This document shows positions 25,012 through 33,250 of a stretch of DNA of 64,000 nucleotides, one piece after another; positions within the stretch are counted from its first letter, which is position 1; each line of letters starts with the position of its first letter. The position numbers and the translations under genes were made by a program. Source of the DNA: Erysipelatoclostridium sp. An173. GTDB taxonomy: Bacteria; Bacillota_I; Bacilli_A; Erysipelotrichales; Coprobacillaceae. The DNA lies in contig NZ_NFKR01000005.1 in assembly GCF_002160495.1 (NCBI RefSeq), positions 62,001 to 126,000 on the forward strand, read 5' to 3'. Under the pieces are notes generated by a model, which ran no database searches, was not told the origin of the DNA, and saw only the letters and a list, made by a program, of their open reading frames with translations.

Positions 25012-25040
25012 TTGAGAAATAATGAAAAATGATTTAATCT
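25012..25040 (+). promoter_or_regulatory. Promoter of the second RpiR gene
   Basis: TTGAGA (25012-25017) and TAATCT (25035-25040) are 17 bp apart, 20 bp before the ATG at 25060. It makes this regulator gene independent of its upstream neighbour. Confidence 0.6.
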
Positions 25041-25059
25041 AATAGTGTGAGGTGATAGA

Positions 25060-25908
25060 ATGGAAAAAAGTGTAATGGATACAATTTGTTCATCATTTGA
25101 TAATTTTTTTGATTCTGAAAAGAAAATAGCTAAATATATTATCAATCATTATGATAAAGTTGTTGATATGACAGTTGGACAGTTAGCTAAAGCTAGTGGT
25201 GCTAGTGAAGCATCGGTATCTCGGTTTTGTAAAAAAATAGGGGTTAAAGGATTTCATCACTTGAAAATATCATTAGCTAAAGAAATGGTGGAATCAGATA
25301 TTAACGAAGTGAGCGTTTCTAATAACATTTCTTTTGATGACATCAGTCAGTCATTACAAAATATTTTAGCTAATAAAGTTGAAGAATTGAAACAAACTGT
25401 TTCATTGATGGATAATGATCAGCTTCCAGTAATATTAAAAGAGATTTTAAATGCTCGAAGTGTTCAATTTGTAGCTGTTGGTAATACGATTCCAGTGGCT
25501 ATTGATGGAACATTTAAATTTAATCAAATTGGTATTCTGGCTGTTTCTTCAACGATATGGGAAACTCAGGTTGGCCATATTTATAATTTATCTAAAGATG
25601 ATATTGTAATTGCCATTTCTAATTCGGGTGAATCGCGAGGAGTTATTACAGCGATGGAAGCAGCTAAAGAAGTTGGCGCAAAAACAATTTCGATTACTAA
25701 TAATGAAAATTCAACAGTAGCTAAGGCGAGTGATTATCACATTACAACTGCTACCCGTGAAAAATTATTTCTTGATGGATATTGTTTTTCACGAGTTTCG
25801 GCAACAACTGTAATTGAAATTTTATATTTATTTTTAACTTCGATGAATAAAGACGCCTACAAAAGTATTGCGCGTCATGAAAATGCTATTGCTGGTGACA
25901 AATTTTAA
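25060..25908 (+). CDS. RpiR-family regulator, probably of the fructose-type operon
   Basis: The 282-residue protein has the HTH_6 domain (MTVGQLAKASGASEASVSRFC, GVKGFHHLKISLAKEM). A SIS domain follows (~125-265: FVAVGNTIPVAIDG, DDIVIAISNSGESRGVITAMEAA). The SNSGESRG loop is the canonical sugar-phosphate pocket, which here is better kept than in the first RpiR protein. It has its own promoter and terminator and lies 143 bp before the 1-phosphofructokinase start, so it most likely controls that operon. GTGAGGTGA precedes the ATG. Confidence 0.85.
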   Translation: MEKSVMDTICSSFDNFFDSEKKIAKYIINHYDKVVDMTVGQLAKASGASEASVSRFCKKIGVKGFHHLKISLAKEMVESDINEVSVSNNISFDDISQSLQNILANKVEELKQTVSLMDNDQLPVILKEILNARSVQFVAVGNTIPVAIDGTFKFNQIGILAVSSTIWETQVGHIYNLSKDDIVIAISNSGESRGVITAMEAAKEVGAKTISITNNENSTVAKASDYHITTATREKLFLDGYCFSRVSATTVIEILYLFLTSMNKDAYKSIARHENAIAGDKF

Positions 25909-25916
25909 TGATTTAA

Positions 25917-25950
25917 GCAGAACTTTTACAGTTCTGTTTTTATTTTTTTG
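25917..25950 (+). terminator. Terminator after the second RpiR gene
   Basis: CAGAAC (25918-25923) pairs with GTTCTG (25931-25936), followed by TTTTTATTTTTTT. Confidence 0.75.
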
Positions 25951-25980
25951 TATAAGAAATAAATTTTCATGCAAAACCTA

Positions 25981-26035
25981 TTGACGAAATAAATATATCG
26001 TAGTATATTGTAATCGTGAAAAGAAATTTCGTCAA
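25981..26035 (+). promoter_or_regulatory. fru operon promoter bracketed by a 10-bp inverted repeat
   Basis: TTGACG (25981-25986) and TATATT (26004-26009) have a 17-bp spacer. TTGACGAAAT at 25981-25990 is exactly inverted as ATTTCGTCAA at 26026-26035. The arms start 45 bp apart, about four helix turns, covering the -35 box and the early transcript. This is a good candidate operator for the upstream RpiR protein. Confidence 0.7.
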
Positions 26036-26051
26036 AAAAGGAGGTACGAAA

Positions 26052-26954
26052 ATGATATACACAATCACCATGAATCCAGCTTTAGATTATGTTGTGGATT
26101 TACCCGAATTTAAAACAAATCAAGTAAATCGAGTTGTAGAAGAACATATCTTTTATGGTGGTAAAGGAATTAATGTTGCAGTAGTTTTAAAAGAATTAGG
26201 ATTTGATAGTTGTTGTTTTGGTTTTACAGCCGGTTTTACAGGAAAAGAACTAGAAAGAGGAGTTCAAGAATTAGGGATTAAAAGTGACTTTGTTCATGTC
26301 TCTAATGGCTTAACTAGAATCAATGTTAAAATTCATAGTCAACAAGAAACTGAGTTAAATGGTTTAGGACCTGTAGTAAGTAATGAGGATATTGATTGTC
26401 TATACGAAAAACTTAAACAGCTAACTAGTGATGATGTTTTAGTGATTTCGGGTAGTGTTCCTTCTTCAATGTCACTTTCTATTTATGATCAGATTTTAAA
26501 AAGAATAGATACTAATAAAGTAAAAGTAGTAATTGATGCTACAGGTGATTTATTGAAACGAACACTAAAATATAAGCCATTTTTGATTAAACCTAATAAT
26601 CATGAATTGGCAGAATTATTCAATGTAGAATTAAAAACAATTGACGATATTGAAAAATATGCTCGTAAATTACAAGATATGGGGGCTATAAATGTTTTGA
26701 TTTCAATGGCTAAAGATGGATCTTTATTAATTGATGAAAATGGTAATAAACATCGCTTAGGTGTTTGTAAAGGAACGGTTAAAAATTCTGTTGGTGCTGG
26801 TGATTCGATGGTAGCAGGATTTATTGCTGGATATTTATCAAATTTAAATTATCAAGAAATATTGAAGTTAGCAACAGCTGCTGGAGGAGCAACAGCTTTT
26901 AGCAGTGCGCTTGCAACAAAAGAAAAAATTCAAGAATTATTAAAACAATTATAA
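26052..26954 (+). CDS. fruK: 1-phosphofructokinase (PfkB family)
   Basis: The 300-residue protein begins MIYTITMNPALDYVV and has the ribokinase-family signatures GGKGINVAVVLKELG (residues ~36-50) and NSVGAGDSMVAGFIAGY near 250, where the Asp is the catalytic base. This is the FruK/LacC group: ATP-dependent phosphorylation of fructose-1-phosphate or tagatose-6-phosphate. The adjacent fructose-type PTS favours FruK. The open frame begins at 26016, but AAGGAGG at 26038-26044 fixes ATG 26052. First gene of a four-gene operon. Confidence 0.9.
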   Translation: MIYTITMNPALDYVVDLPEFKTNQVNRVVEEHIFYGGKGINVAVVLKELGFDSCCFGFTAGFTGKELERGVQELGIKSDFVHVSNGLTRINVKIHSQQETELNGLGPVVSNEDIDCLYEKLKQLTSDDVLVISGSVPSSMSLSIYDQILKRIDTNKVKVVIDATGDLLKRTLKYKPFLIKPNNHELAELFNVELKTIDDIEKYARKLQDMGAINVLISMAKDGSLLIDENGNKHRLGVCKGTVKNSVGAGDSMVAGFIAGYLSNLNYQEILKLATAAGGATAFSSALATKEKIQELLKQL

Positions 26955-26969
26955 AAAGGGGAAAATATC

Positions 26970-28868
26970 ATGAAAATTACTGAGTTATTGGATATTAAAA
27001 GTATTGATTTGAATGTAGAAGTTAAATCAAAAACTGAAACAATTGATTATTTAGTTGATTTAATGGCTAAGTCTGAAAAGATTAGTGACAAAGAAGAATA
27101 TAAAAGGGGAGTCTTAGCTCGTGAAGAATTAACAACTACAGGAATTGGTGAAGGAATAGCAATTCCTCATGCTCAAAATAGCGCTGTAAAAAAAGCTGGG
27201 TTAGCAGCTATTACAATAAAAGATGGTGTTGATTATAAATCACTTGATGGAAAACCAGTTTATCTTTGTTTTATGATTGCAGCACCAGAAGATGGGGGTA
27301 ATGTTCATTTACAAGCATTAGCTAAGTTATCAGCTTTATTGATGAATGAAGAATTTAGAAATAATTTAATAAGTGCTAAGAGTCCTAAAGAATTTTTAGC
27401 AATTATCGATCAAGAAGAAATGAAAAAAGATCAACAAGAACAACCTGTTGTAACTGAAGGGTATCGAGTGTTAGCAGTCACTGCTTGTCCAACAGGAATC
27501 GCACATACTTTTATGGCTGCTGAAAATTTAACTAAGGCGGGACAGGAATTAGGATATCCATTAAAAGCAGAAACTAACGGTGCTGATGGGGCGCAAAACG
27601 TGTTGACTGAAAAAGAAATTGCCGAATGTGATGGTATTATTATTGCTGCTGATAAAAATGTTGAAATGGCTCGTTTTGATGGCAAACCAGTTCTATCAGT
27701 TAGTGTAACTCAAGGAATTCAAAAACCTGAAGAATTAATTGAAAAGATCATCAATCATCAAGTTCCCGTTTATCATCATGACGGTAGCAGTGTTGAAGAA
27801 GTTTCTAGCGGGGAAGGAACTGGTCGACAAATTTATAAGCATTTGATGAATGGTGTTAGCCATATGTTACCGTTTGTAATAGGTGGTGGAATCTTAATTG
27901 CATTAGCTTTCTTATTTGATGATTATTCAATTGATCCATCTAACTTTGGTAAAAATACACCAATAGCTGCTTATTTAAAAACAATTGGGGAACAGGCTTT
28001 TGGTTTAATGCTTCCAGTTTTAGCTGGTTATATTGCTATGTCAATTGCTGATCGTCCCGGTTTAGCTGTTGGTTTTATTGGTGGTATGGTCGCTAAAATG
28101 GGTTGTACTTTTACTAATCCAGCAGGTGGCGATGTTAATGCCGGATTTTTAGGAGCATTATTAGCTGGTTTTGTTGGTGGATATTTAGTTATTGGGTTAA
28201 AGAAAGTATTTTCAAAATTACCACATGCTTTAGAAGGAATTAAACCAATATTGTTATATCCAGTTATTGGAATTTTATTAGTATCAATTGTTACAACTTT
28301 TATTAATCCGTTTGTAGGAGCTATCAATACTGCTTTAAGTGATGCCTTAAATAGTATGGGTGGTACAAGTAAAATTTTATTAGGTATTATTGTTGCGGGA
28401 ATGCAGTCTACTGATATGGGTGGACCAATTAATAAAGCGTCTTATGTCTTTGCTACTTCTCAATTAGCTGAAGGAAATTATGAAATTATGGCAGCAGTTA
28501 TGGCTGGGGGAATGATTCCACCACTAGCAATTGCTATTAGTACTACATTCTTTAAAAATAGATGGACTAAAGATGAACAAAATTCTGGTTTAGTTAATTA
28601 TGTTATGGGATTAGCATTTATTTCTGAAGGGGCTATTCCATTTGCAGCTAAAGATCCATTAAGAGTAATTCCATCTTGCATTGTTGGTTCAGCTGTTGCA
28701 GGTGCTTTATCAATGGCTTTTGGTTGTACATTAAGAGCTCCTCATGGTGGTATCTTTGTTTTACCAACAATTGGTAATGCCTTGATGTATGCTGTTGCAA
28801 TTATTGTTGGAGCTGTTGTTGGTGGTTTAATATTATCAATGTTAAAAAAACCATTGAAAGGAGAATAG
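26970..28868 (+). CDS. fruA: PTS fructose-type EIIABC
   Basis: The 632-residue protein has the EIIA domain at 1-150 (IPHAQN, phospho-His H67), the EIIB domain at ~165-265 (TACPTGIAHT, phospho-Cys C173) and an EIIC membrane domain from ~280 (VSHMLPFVIGGGILIAL, GFIGGMVAKMGCTF, FISEGAIPFAAKDP). The A-B-C order matches Firmicutes fructose permeases. It imports the sugar and phosphorylates it at C1 for the upstream kinase. It is 15 bp after fruK and 5 bp before rpiA. Related sugars cannot be excluded because of the unusual downstream partners. Confidence 0.92.
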   Translation: MKITELLDIKSIDLNVEVKSKTETIDYLVDLMAKSEKISDKEEYKRGVLAREELTTTGIGEGIAIPHAQNSAVKKAGLAAITIKDGVDYKSLDGKPVYLCFMIAAPEDGGNVHLQALAKLSALLMNEEFRNNLISAKSPKEFLAIIDQEEMKKDQQEQPVVTEGYRVLAVTACPTGIAHTFMAAENLTKAGQELGYPLKAETNGADGAQNVLTEKEIAECDGIIIAADKNVEMARFDGKPVLSVSVTQGIQKPEELIEKIINHQVPVYHHDGSSVEEVSSGEGTGRQIYKHLMNGVSHMLPFVIGGGILIALAFLFDDYSIDPSNFGKNTPIAAYLKTIGEQAFGLMLPVLAGYIAMSIADRPGLAVGFIGGMVAKMGCTFTNPAGGDVNAGFLGALLAGFVGGYLVIGLKKVFSKLPHALEGIKPILLYPVIGILLVSIVTTFINPFVGAINTALSDALNSMGGTSKILLGIIVAGMQSTDMGGPINKASYVFATSQLAEGNYEIMAAVMAGGMIPPLAIAISTTFFKNRWTKDEQNSGLVNYVMGLAFISEGAIPFAAKDPLRVIPSCIVGSAVAGALSMAFGCTLRAPHGGIFVLPTIGNALMYAVAIIVGAVVGGLILSMLKKPLKGE

Positions 28869-28873
28869 AATAG

Positions 28874-29542
28874 ATGAAAGAACGTTGTGCTTTAGCGGCT
28901 TTAAAATATATTAAACCTGGTATGGTTGTTGGTTTAGGTGGTGGTAGTACTATCAGTTATTTGGTCAAGTTTATTAAAGAAGAAAATATTGATATTAAAG
29001 TAGTTACACCGTCATTTCAAACAGCTAAATGTTGTATAGAAAATGGCCTTAACTTAATACCAGCGTGGTCAATTGATCATATCGATATAGCCTTTGATGG
29101 CTGTGATGAAGTGGATTTATCATTAAATGCCTTAAAATCAGGTGGAGCTATTCATACAAAAGAAAAAATAATTGCTTCAATGGCTGATGAGTATGTTTTG
29201 TTAGTTGATGAAAGTAAAGTTTTTGAAAAATTACCATTTAATCATCCGATTACTTTAGAAGTAGTTTTAGAAGCAATGAATTATGTAAAAAAAGAAGTGT
29301 CTTTATTAGGTGGACAGGTCGATATCCGTAAAAGCAGTGCTAAAGATGGATACACAGTTAGTGATCACGGTAATGTTATTATGGAAGCAAAATTTGATCA
29401 CGTTGATGATATAAAACAATTAAATAAAAATTTAAATCAAATTACAGGGATTATTGATACATCATTATTTACAGGTATTGCCTCAATGGCTATATCTGTT
29501 GATGATCTTCATGTTCGCGTTATAAAAGGAGGAAATAAATAA
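28874..29542 (+). CDS. rpiA: Ribose-5-phosphate isomerase A
   Basis: The 222-residue protein carries GMVVGLGGGSTISYLV (phosphate-binding loop), TPSFQTAKCC, the DIAFDGCDEVD active-site segment and KSGGAIHTKEKI. These are all RpiA signatures, and the length is typical. It interconverts ribulose-5-P and ribose-5-P. Its placement in a fructose PTS operon is unusual and suggests either a pentose-phosphate link or action on a related ketose/aldose phosphate. It overlaps the next gene by one base. Confidence 0.88.
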   Translation: MKERCALAALKYIKPGMVVGLGGGSTISYLVKFIKEENIDIKVVTPSFQTAKCCIENGLNLIPAWSIDHIDIAFDGCDEVDLSLNALKSGGAIHTKEKIIASMADEYVLLVDESKVFEKLPFNHPITLEVVLEAMNYVKKEVSLLGGQVDIRKSSAKDGYTVSDHGNVIMEAKFDHVDDIKQLNKNLNQITGIIDTSLFTGIASMAISVDDLHVRVIKGGNK

Positions 29543-30513
29543 TGTCAAAATTAAATTGGGGAATATTAGGAACAGGTTGGATTGCTCATGAAATGGGTGA
29601 AGCATTAAATAGAGTACATGGTGAGATTTATGCAGTTTGTGATACTACTTTAGAAAAAGCTCAAAAATATGCTCAGGAGTTTAATGTTACTAAAGCTTAT
29701 GGTAGTGCTGATGAAATGATCAAAGATGAAAATATCGATATCGTTTATATTGCTACACCACATAATCTTCATTATCAGTTTTTGATCCAATCATTAAAAG
29801 CTGGAAAACATGTATTTTGTGAAAAAGCAATTACAGTAAATTCTAATCAGTTAGAAGAAGCAGTAGCTATTGCTAAAGAAAAAAATCTTGTTATTTGTGA
29901 TGGGGTAACTTTATTCCATATGCCATTATTTAAAAAATTAAAAGAGATTGTTGATAGTGGAGCAATTGGAAAAGTAAAAATGGTTCAGGTAAATTTTGGT
30001 AGCTGCAAAGAATATGATATAAACAATCGTTTCTTTTCAAAAGAATTAGCAGGAGGAGCATTATTAGATATTGGTGTATATGCTACTAGTTTTGCACGGT
30101 ATTTTATGTCTAGTAAACCAAATACAGTTTTAACAACAGCTAATTATTTTGAAACTGGTGTTGATGAAACTTCTGGTATTATTTTAAGAAACCCTGAAGG
30201 TGAAATGGCAGTTATTGCTTTAACGATGCGTGCTAAACAACCAAAACGTGGTGTAGTTGCTGGAGAAAAAGGGTATATTGAAGTAAATAATTATCCTCGT
30301 GGTGATAAGGCAACTATTACTTATACTGAAGATGGTCGTGTTGAAGTAATCGAAGCTGGTAATACTGAATTTGCTTTAGATTATGAAGTTCAAGACATGG
30401 AAAACTATATCAATAATAATGATGGTAAACAAAATTTAACTTATATTCGTGATGTTATGGCGACATTGACTGAAATTAGAAGTCAATGGGGAATGGTTTA
30501 TCCTTTTGAATAA
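29542..30513 (+). CDS. Gfo/Idh/MocA-family oxidoreductase
   Basis: This 323-residue protein has the N-terminal NAD(P)-binding fold (WGILGTGWIAHEMGEAL, DIVYIATPHNLHY, GKHVFCEKAI with the family's EKP-type lysine loop). The C-terminal Gfo/Idh domain contains GGALLDIGVYATSFARY. Substrates of the family are sugars, inositols and sugar derivatives; the exact one cannot be read. It is the last gene of the fru-type operon and overlaps rpiA by one base (ATAATG junction), so co-expression is likely. Confidence 0.85.
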   Translation: MSKLNWGILGTGWIAHEMGEALNRVHGEIYAVCDTTLEKAQKYAQEFNVTKAYGSADEMIKDENIDIVYIATPHNLHYQFLIQSLKAGKHVFCEKAITVNSNQLEEAVAIAKEKNLVICDGVTLFHMPLFKKLKEIVDSGAIGKVKMVQVNFGSCKEYDINNRFFSKELAGGALLDIGVYATSFARYFMSSKPNTVLTTANYFETGVDETSGIILRNPEGEMAVIALTMRAKQPKRGVVAGEKGYIEVNNYPRGDKATITYTEDGRVEVIEAGNTEFALDYEVQDMENYINNNDGKQNLTYIRDVMATLTEIRSQWGMVYPFE

Positions 30514-30557
30514 ATATAAAATTTATAATGTTTGCATAAGATAAAGTGGTCATTTGT

Positions 30558-30590
30558 TATAAGGGAATGAGAAATCATTCCCTTATTAAA
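30558..30590 (+). terminator. Hairpin between the fru operon and fbp
   Basis: AAGGGAATGA (30561-30570) and TCATTCCCTT (30575-30584) form a perfect 10-bp stem with a GAAA loop. The tail is ATTAAAT, not a clean T run. It may be a weak terminator or an mRNA processing/stability element just before the fbp ribosome-binding site. Confidence 0.6.
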
Positions 30591-30602
30591 TAAGGAGAAA
30601 AG

Positions 30603-32513
30603 ATGGAAACAAGATATTTAGAATTATTAGCTGAAAAATATCGAAATATTGATGAAGTTACAGCGGAAATAATGAATTTAGGAACTATTTTATCATTACC
30701 TAAAGGAACAGAGTTTTTCTTTAGTGATTTACATGGTGAACATTTAGCGTTTATCCACTTGTTAAAGAGTGCTTCTGGAGTAATAAAAAATAAAATTGAT
30801 TTATTATTTGAAAAACAGTTATCACTAATCCAAAGACAACAATTAGCGCATTTAATATACTATCCTAAAGAACAGCTGGAAAAAATTAATCCTGATGATC
30901 AATGGTATGAGCTGACTATTTATTATTTAATAGCTTTAGCAAAATTTTGTTCATCAAAATATACCCGTTCGAAAGTATCTAAAAAACTACCAAAACAATA
31001 TAGTTATGTTATTACAGAAATGCTAAGCTGTCATAATGATCAATATATTAATGAATATTACCATGATATAATCTCTAATATTATAATGATTGATAATGCG
31101 AAATCTTTTATTATTGCATTATGTCAATTTATTCGAGATATTTGCATTGATAACATTCATATTATTGGTGATATTTTTGATCGTGGTCCTCGACCAGATT
31201 TGATTATTGATGAATTAATGCAATATGATCAAGTCGATATTCAATGGGGAAATCACGATATATCATGGATGGGAGCAGCTTGTGGAAACCAGGTTTTAAT
31301 TGCTAATGTAATTAGAATTGCTTTAAGTTACAACAATTTTGATTTATTGGAAGATGGTTATGGAATCAATTTAAGACCATTAAGTGAATTTGCTAGAGAA
31401 GTTTATCAAGATGATGATTGTCTGAAGTTTTATCCGCACCAGCTAGATGATAATCTTTATGATCAGGTTAATGTAAAATTAACGGCTAAGATGCATAAAG
31501 CAATTACCATTATCCAATTAAAGCTTGAAGGTCGATTGATTGAAAATCATCCTGAATATCAGATGAATCACCAGATCTGGTTAAAACAAATTGATTTTGA
31601 CAACAAAATAGTTAATTTTCAAAATCAAATATATCAATTAAGTGATAATTATTTTCCAACAGTTGATTACAACGAACCATTAAAATTAACCGAAAAAGAA
31701 GAACAATTAATGAAAATTTTAACTGCTTCATTTACTCATAGTAAAAGACTTCAACAACATATTGAATATTTATATCGTTATGGAAATATGTATAAAATTA
31801 TAAATGGAAACTTATTGTTTCATGGCTGTATTCCATTAGATAAATTTGGAAAATTACGAAAAGTCAATGTTGATGGAAAAGATTATCAAGGAAAAGAACT
31901 GTTAGATAAATTTGAAGAAAAAATAAATCTTGCGTATTATCAAAATAATCAAGATGCAATTGATTTAATGTGGTACTTATGGTGTGGCAAGAATTCACCG
32001 TTATTTGGAAAAAGTAAGTTAGCACTATTTGAAAAGTATTTTATTCAAGAAAGTAAGCTTATAAATGAAATAAAGGATTCATATTATAAATGGATCGAAC
32101 AAGAGCAGACTTGTAAGATGATTTTAAAATGTTTTAATTTAGATAGTAATACAGGTCATATTATTAATGGACATATGCCAGTAAAAACAGTTGCTGGTGA
32201 AAAACCAGTTAAGGCTAATGGTAGATTATATGTCATCGATGGTGGCATTTCTAAATCATATCATTCTAAAACAGGTACCGCTGGATATACATTAATTTTT
32301 GATTCTCAACATTTGCAGTTAGCTAAACATTTACCATATCATGATTTGGCTAAAGATGGTTTGATGTGTTTAACGCCTGAAGTAGAAATTATGGAAACTA
32401 ATTCTAGAATTAAAAATCGAGATTGTGATGTGGGAAAGGAATTATCAAGACAATTACAAGATTTAAAGGAGTTACTATTTGCTTATCGAAATGGTATAAT
32501 AAAAGAAAAATAA
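30603..32513 (+). CDS. fbp: Fructose-1,6-bisphosphatase, class III
   Basis: The 636-residue protein has metallophosphatase motifs FFSDLHGEHLAF (~40-50), GDIFDRGPRPD and QWGNHDISWMGAACGN, and the C-terminal GHMPVKTVAGEKPVKANG and DGGISKSYHSKTGTAGYTL. This is the class III (YydE/Fbp) family of Firmicutes, ~640 residues long. It removes the 1-phosphate of fructose-1,6-bisphosphate for gluconeogenesis. Start ATG follows TAAGGAG. Its place after the fructose operon makes functional sense, although a hairpin separates them. Confidence 0.95.
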   Translation: METRYLELLAEKYRNIDEVTAEIMNLGTILSLPKGTEFFFSDLHGEHLAFIHLLKSASGVIKNKIDLLFEKQLSLIQRQQLAHLIYYPKEQLEKINPDDQWYELTIYYLIALAKFCSSKYTRSKVSKKLPKQYSYVITEMLSCHNDQYINEYYHDIISNIIMIDNAKSFIIALCQFIRDICIDNIHIIGDIFDRGPRPDLIIDELMQYDQVDIQWGNHDISWMGAACGNQVLIANVIRIALSYNNFDLLEDGYGINLRPLSEFAREVYQDDDCLKFYPHQLDDNLYDQVNVKLTAKMHKAITIIQLKLEGRLIENHPEYQMNHQIWLKQIDFDNKIVNFQNQIYQLSDNYFPTVDYNEPLKLTEKEEQLMKILTASFTHSKRLQQHIEYLYRYGNMYKIINGNLLFHGCIPLDKFGKLRKVNVDGKDYQGKELLDKFEEKINLAYYQNNQDAIDLMWYLWCGKNSPLFGKSKLALFEKYFIQESKLINEIKDSYYKWIEQEQTCKMILKCFNLDSNTGHIINGHMPVKTVAGEKPVKANGRLYVIDGGISKSYHSKTGTAGYTLIFDSQHLQLAKHLPYHDLAKDGLMCLTPEVEIMETNSRIKNRDCDVGKELSRQLQDLKELLFAYRNGIIKEK

Positions 32514-32527
32514 ATTAGTCATGTTTT

Positions 32528-32572
32528 AAAACAGATTGCAAGAAAAAAATTTAAGTAATCTGTTTTTATTTA
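32528..32572 (+). terminator. Terminator after fbp
   Basis: AAAACAGATT (32528-32537) pairs with AATCTGTTTT (32557-32566), followed by TATTTATT. Confidence 0.75.
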
Positions 32573-32606
32573 TTGATAAAATAAATGTTTCATTGACAGA
32601 CTATCA

Positions 32607-32635
32607 AATAAAAAAGGAGCATAATTTTATGCTCC
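32607..32635 (-). terminator. Terminator of the minus-strand small-ORF unit
   Basis: GGAGC (32616-32620) and GCTCC (32631-32635), extended by ATAA/TTAT, form a hairpin. On the minus strand it is followed by six T (plus-strand A run 32610-32615). It ends the small transcript that starts near 32986. Confidence 0.8.
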
Positions 32636-32699
32636 ACATGAGTTATTAAATTCATAGTTTAATGATATTTTATATTAATTCTTGTTGCAATTTATTAAT

Positions 32700-32801
32700 T
32701 TAACAACGTATTTTTTTTTGCACTCCATAATTATTCTTTTTTCTGACCTCTAGTTTTCTTAATCTTGTTTGTAAGAGTGCTAGTTTAGTACTTGCTTTCA
32801 T
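32700..32801 (-). CDS. 33-residue basic peptide behind an attenuator
   Basis: On the minus strand AAGGAGG lies 8 bp before an ATG at 32801-32799. The ORF starts MKASTKLALLQTRLRKLEVR and ends KKIRC at TAA 32702-32700. It is basic and helical, with a LALLQTRLRKLE heptad-like stretch. In the same frame after this stop there are nine more sense codons (INKLQQELI) before a second TAA at 32672-32670, so an ancestral ~43-residue form is plausible. It has its own promoter, leader and terminator. I vaguely recall similar ~40-residue peptides in Firmicutes but cannot name a family. No function is assigned. Confidence 0.65.
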   Translation of the reverse strand: MKASTKLALLQTRLRKLEVRKKNNYGVQKKIRC

Positions 32802-32814
32802 TTTGTTACCTCCT

Positions 32815-32860
32815 TAAACAAAAAAAGCGCCTGGTTATCATAATAATAACCGGGCGCACC
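32815..32860 (-). promoter_or_regulatory. Intrinsic terminator/attenuator before the small ORF
   Basis: On the minus strand GCGCC.GGTTAT and ATAACC.GGCGC (plus 32827-32857) form a ~12-bp stem, followed directly by seven T (32826-32820) and then by the AAGGAGG of the small ORF. The stem's 5' side can instead pair with CGGG just upstream (CGGGTGCGCCCG), giving an alternative antiterminator hairpin. This layout is that of a transcription attenuator. Confidence 0.75.
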
Positions 32861-32990
32861 CGACATCTTCTTCAAACTGAGTAAAACTTTTTTACTACAT
32901 CACTGCGGTGAATCAGTCCTTTGATGAATAATGGGAAAGCTATTTAATTTTGTCGAAATCTCATCTATCTTTTTAGATTTCGTACAATTA
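32858..32990 (-). ncRNA. Structured leader RNA of unknown class
   Basis: The ~130-nt minus-strand leader between promoter and attenuator has several local hairpins: CGAAATCT with AGATTTCG near its 5' end (plus ~32954-32982), TCAC/GTGA around ACCGCAG, and GTAAAA/TTTTAC. It does not match, by eye, T-box, SAM, M-box, ykkC, THF, lysine, fluoride or c-di-GMP consensus sequences. It could be a riboswitch, a protein-bound leader, or simply a structured 5' region. Confidence 0.5.
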
Positions 32991-32992
32991 TC

Positions 32993-33020
32993 ATTATAAT
33001 AAGTTGGATTTGAAAGTCAA
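32993..33020 (-). promoter_or_regulatory. Promoter of the leader/small-ORF unit
   Basis: On the minus strand TTGACT (33020-33015) and TATAAT (32998-32993) are separated by 16 bp, giving a likely start near 32986. Confidence 0.75.
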
Positions 33021-33250
33021 TGTTACTACGATAGAATAATGATGTGAAATGATGGTAATTTATTTGCTGGTAAATAAACATATTATTCTTTTGTAAAATG
33101 AATATATTATCATAAACGAAAAAAATGGTTGGATAAATCGTTTAATAGATATATTGTAGTAAGTTTATAATGATTTAAATATAGTAAAAATATTAATTAT
33201 ATAATAGAAAAGTGTTTATAAATATATTACAATATTGCTAGAAAAGAGTG

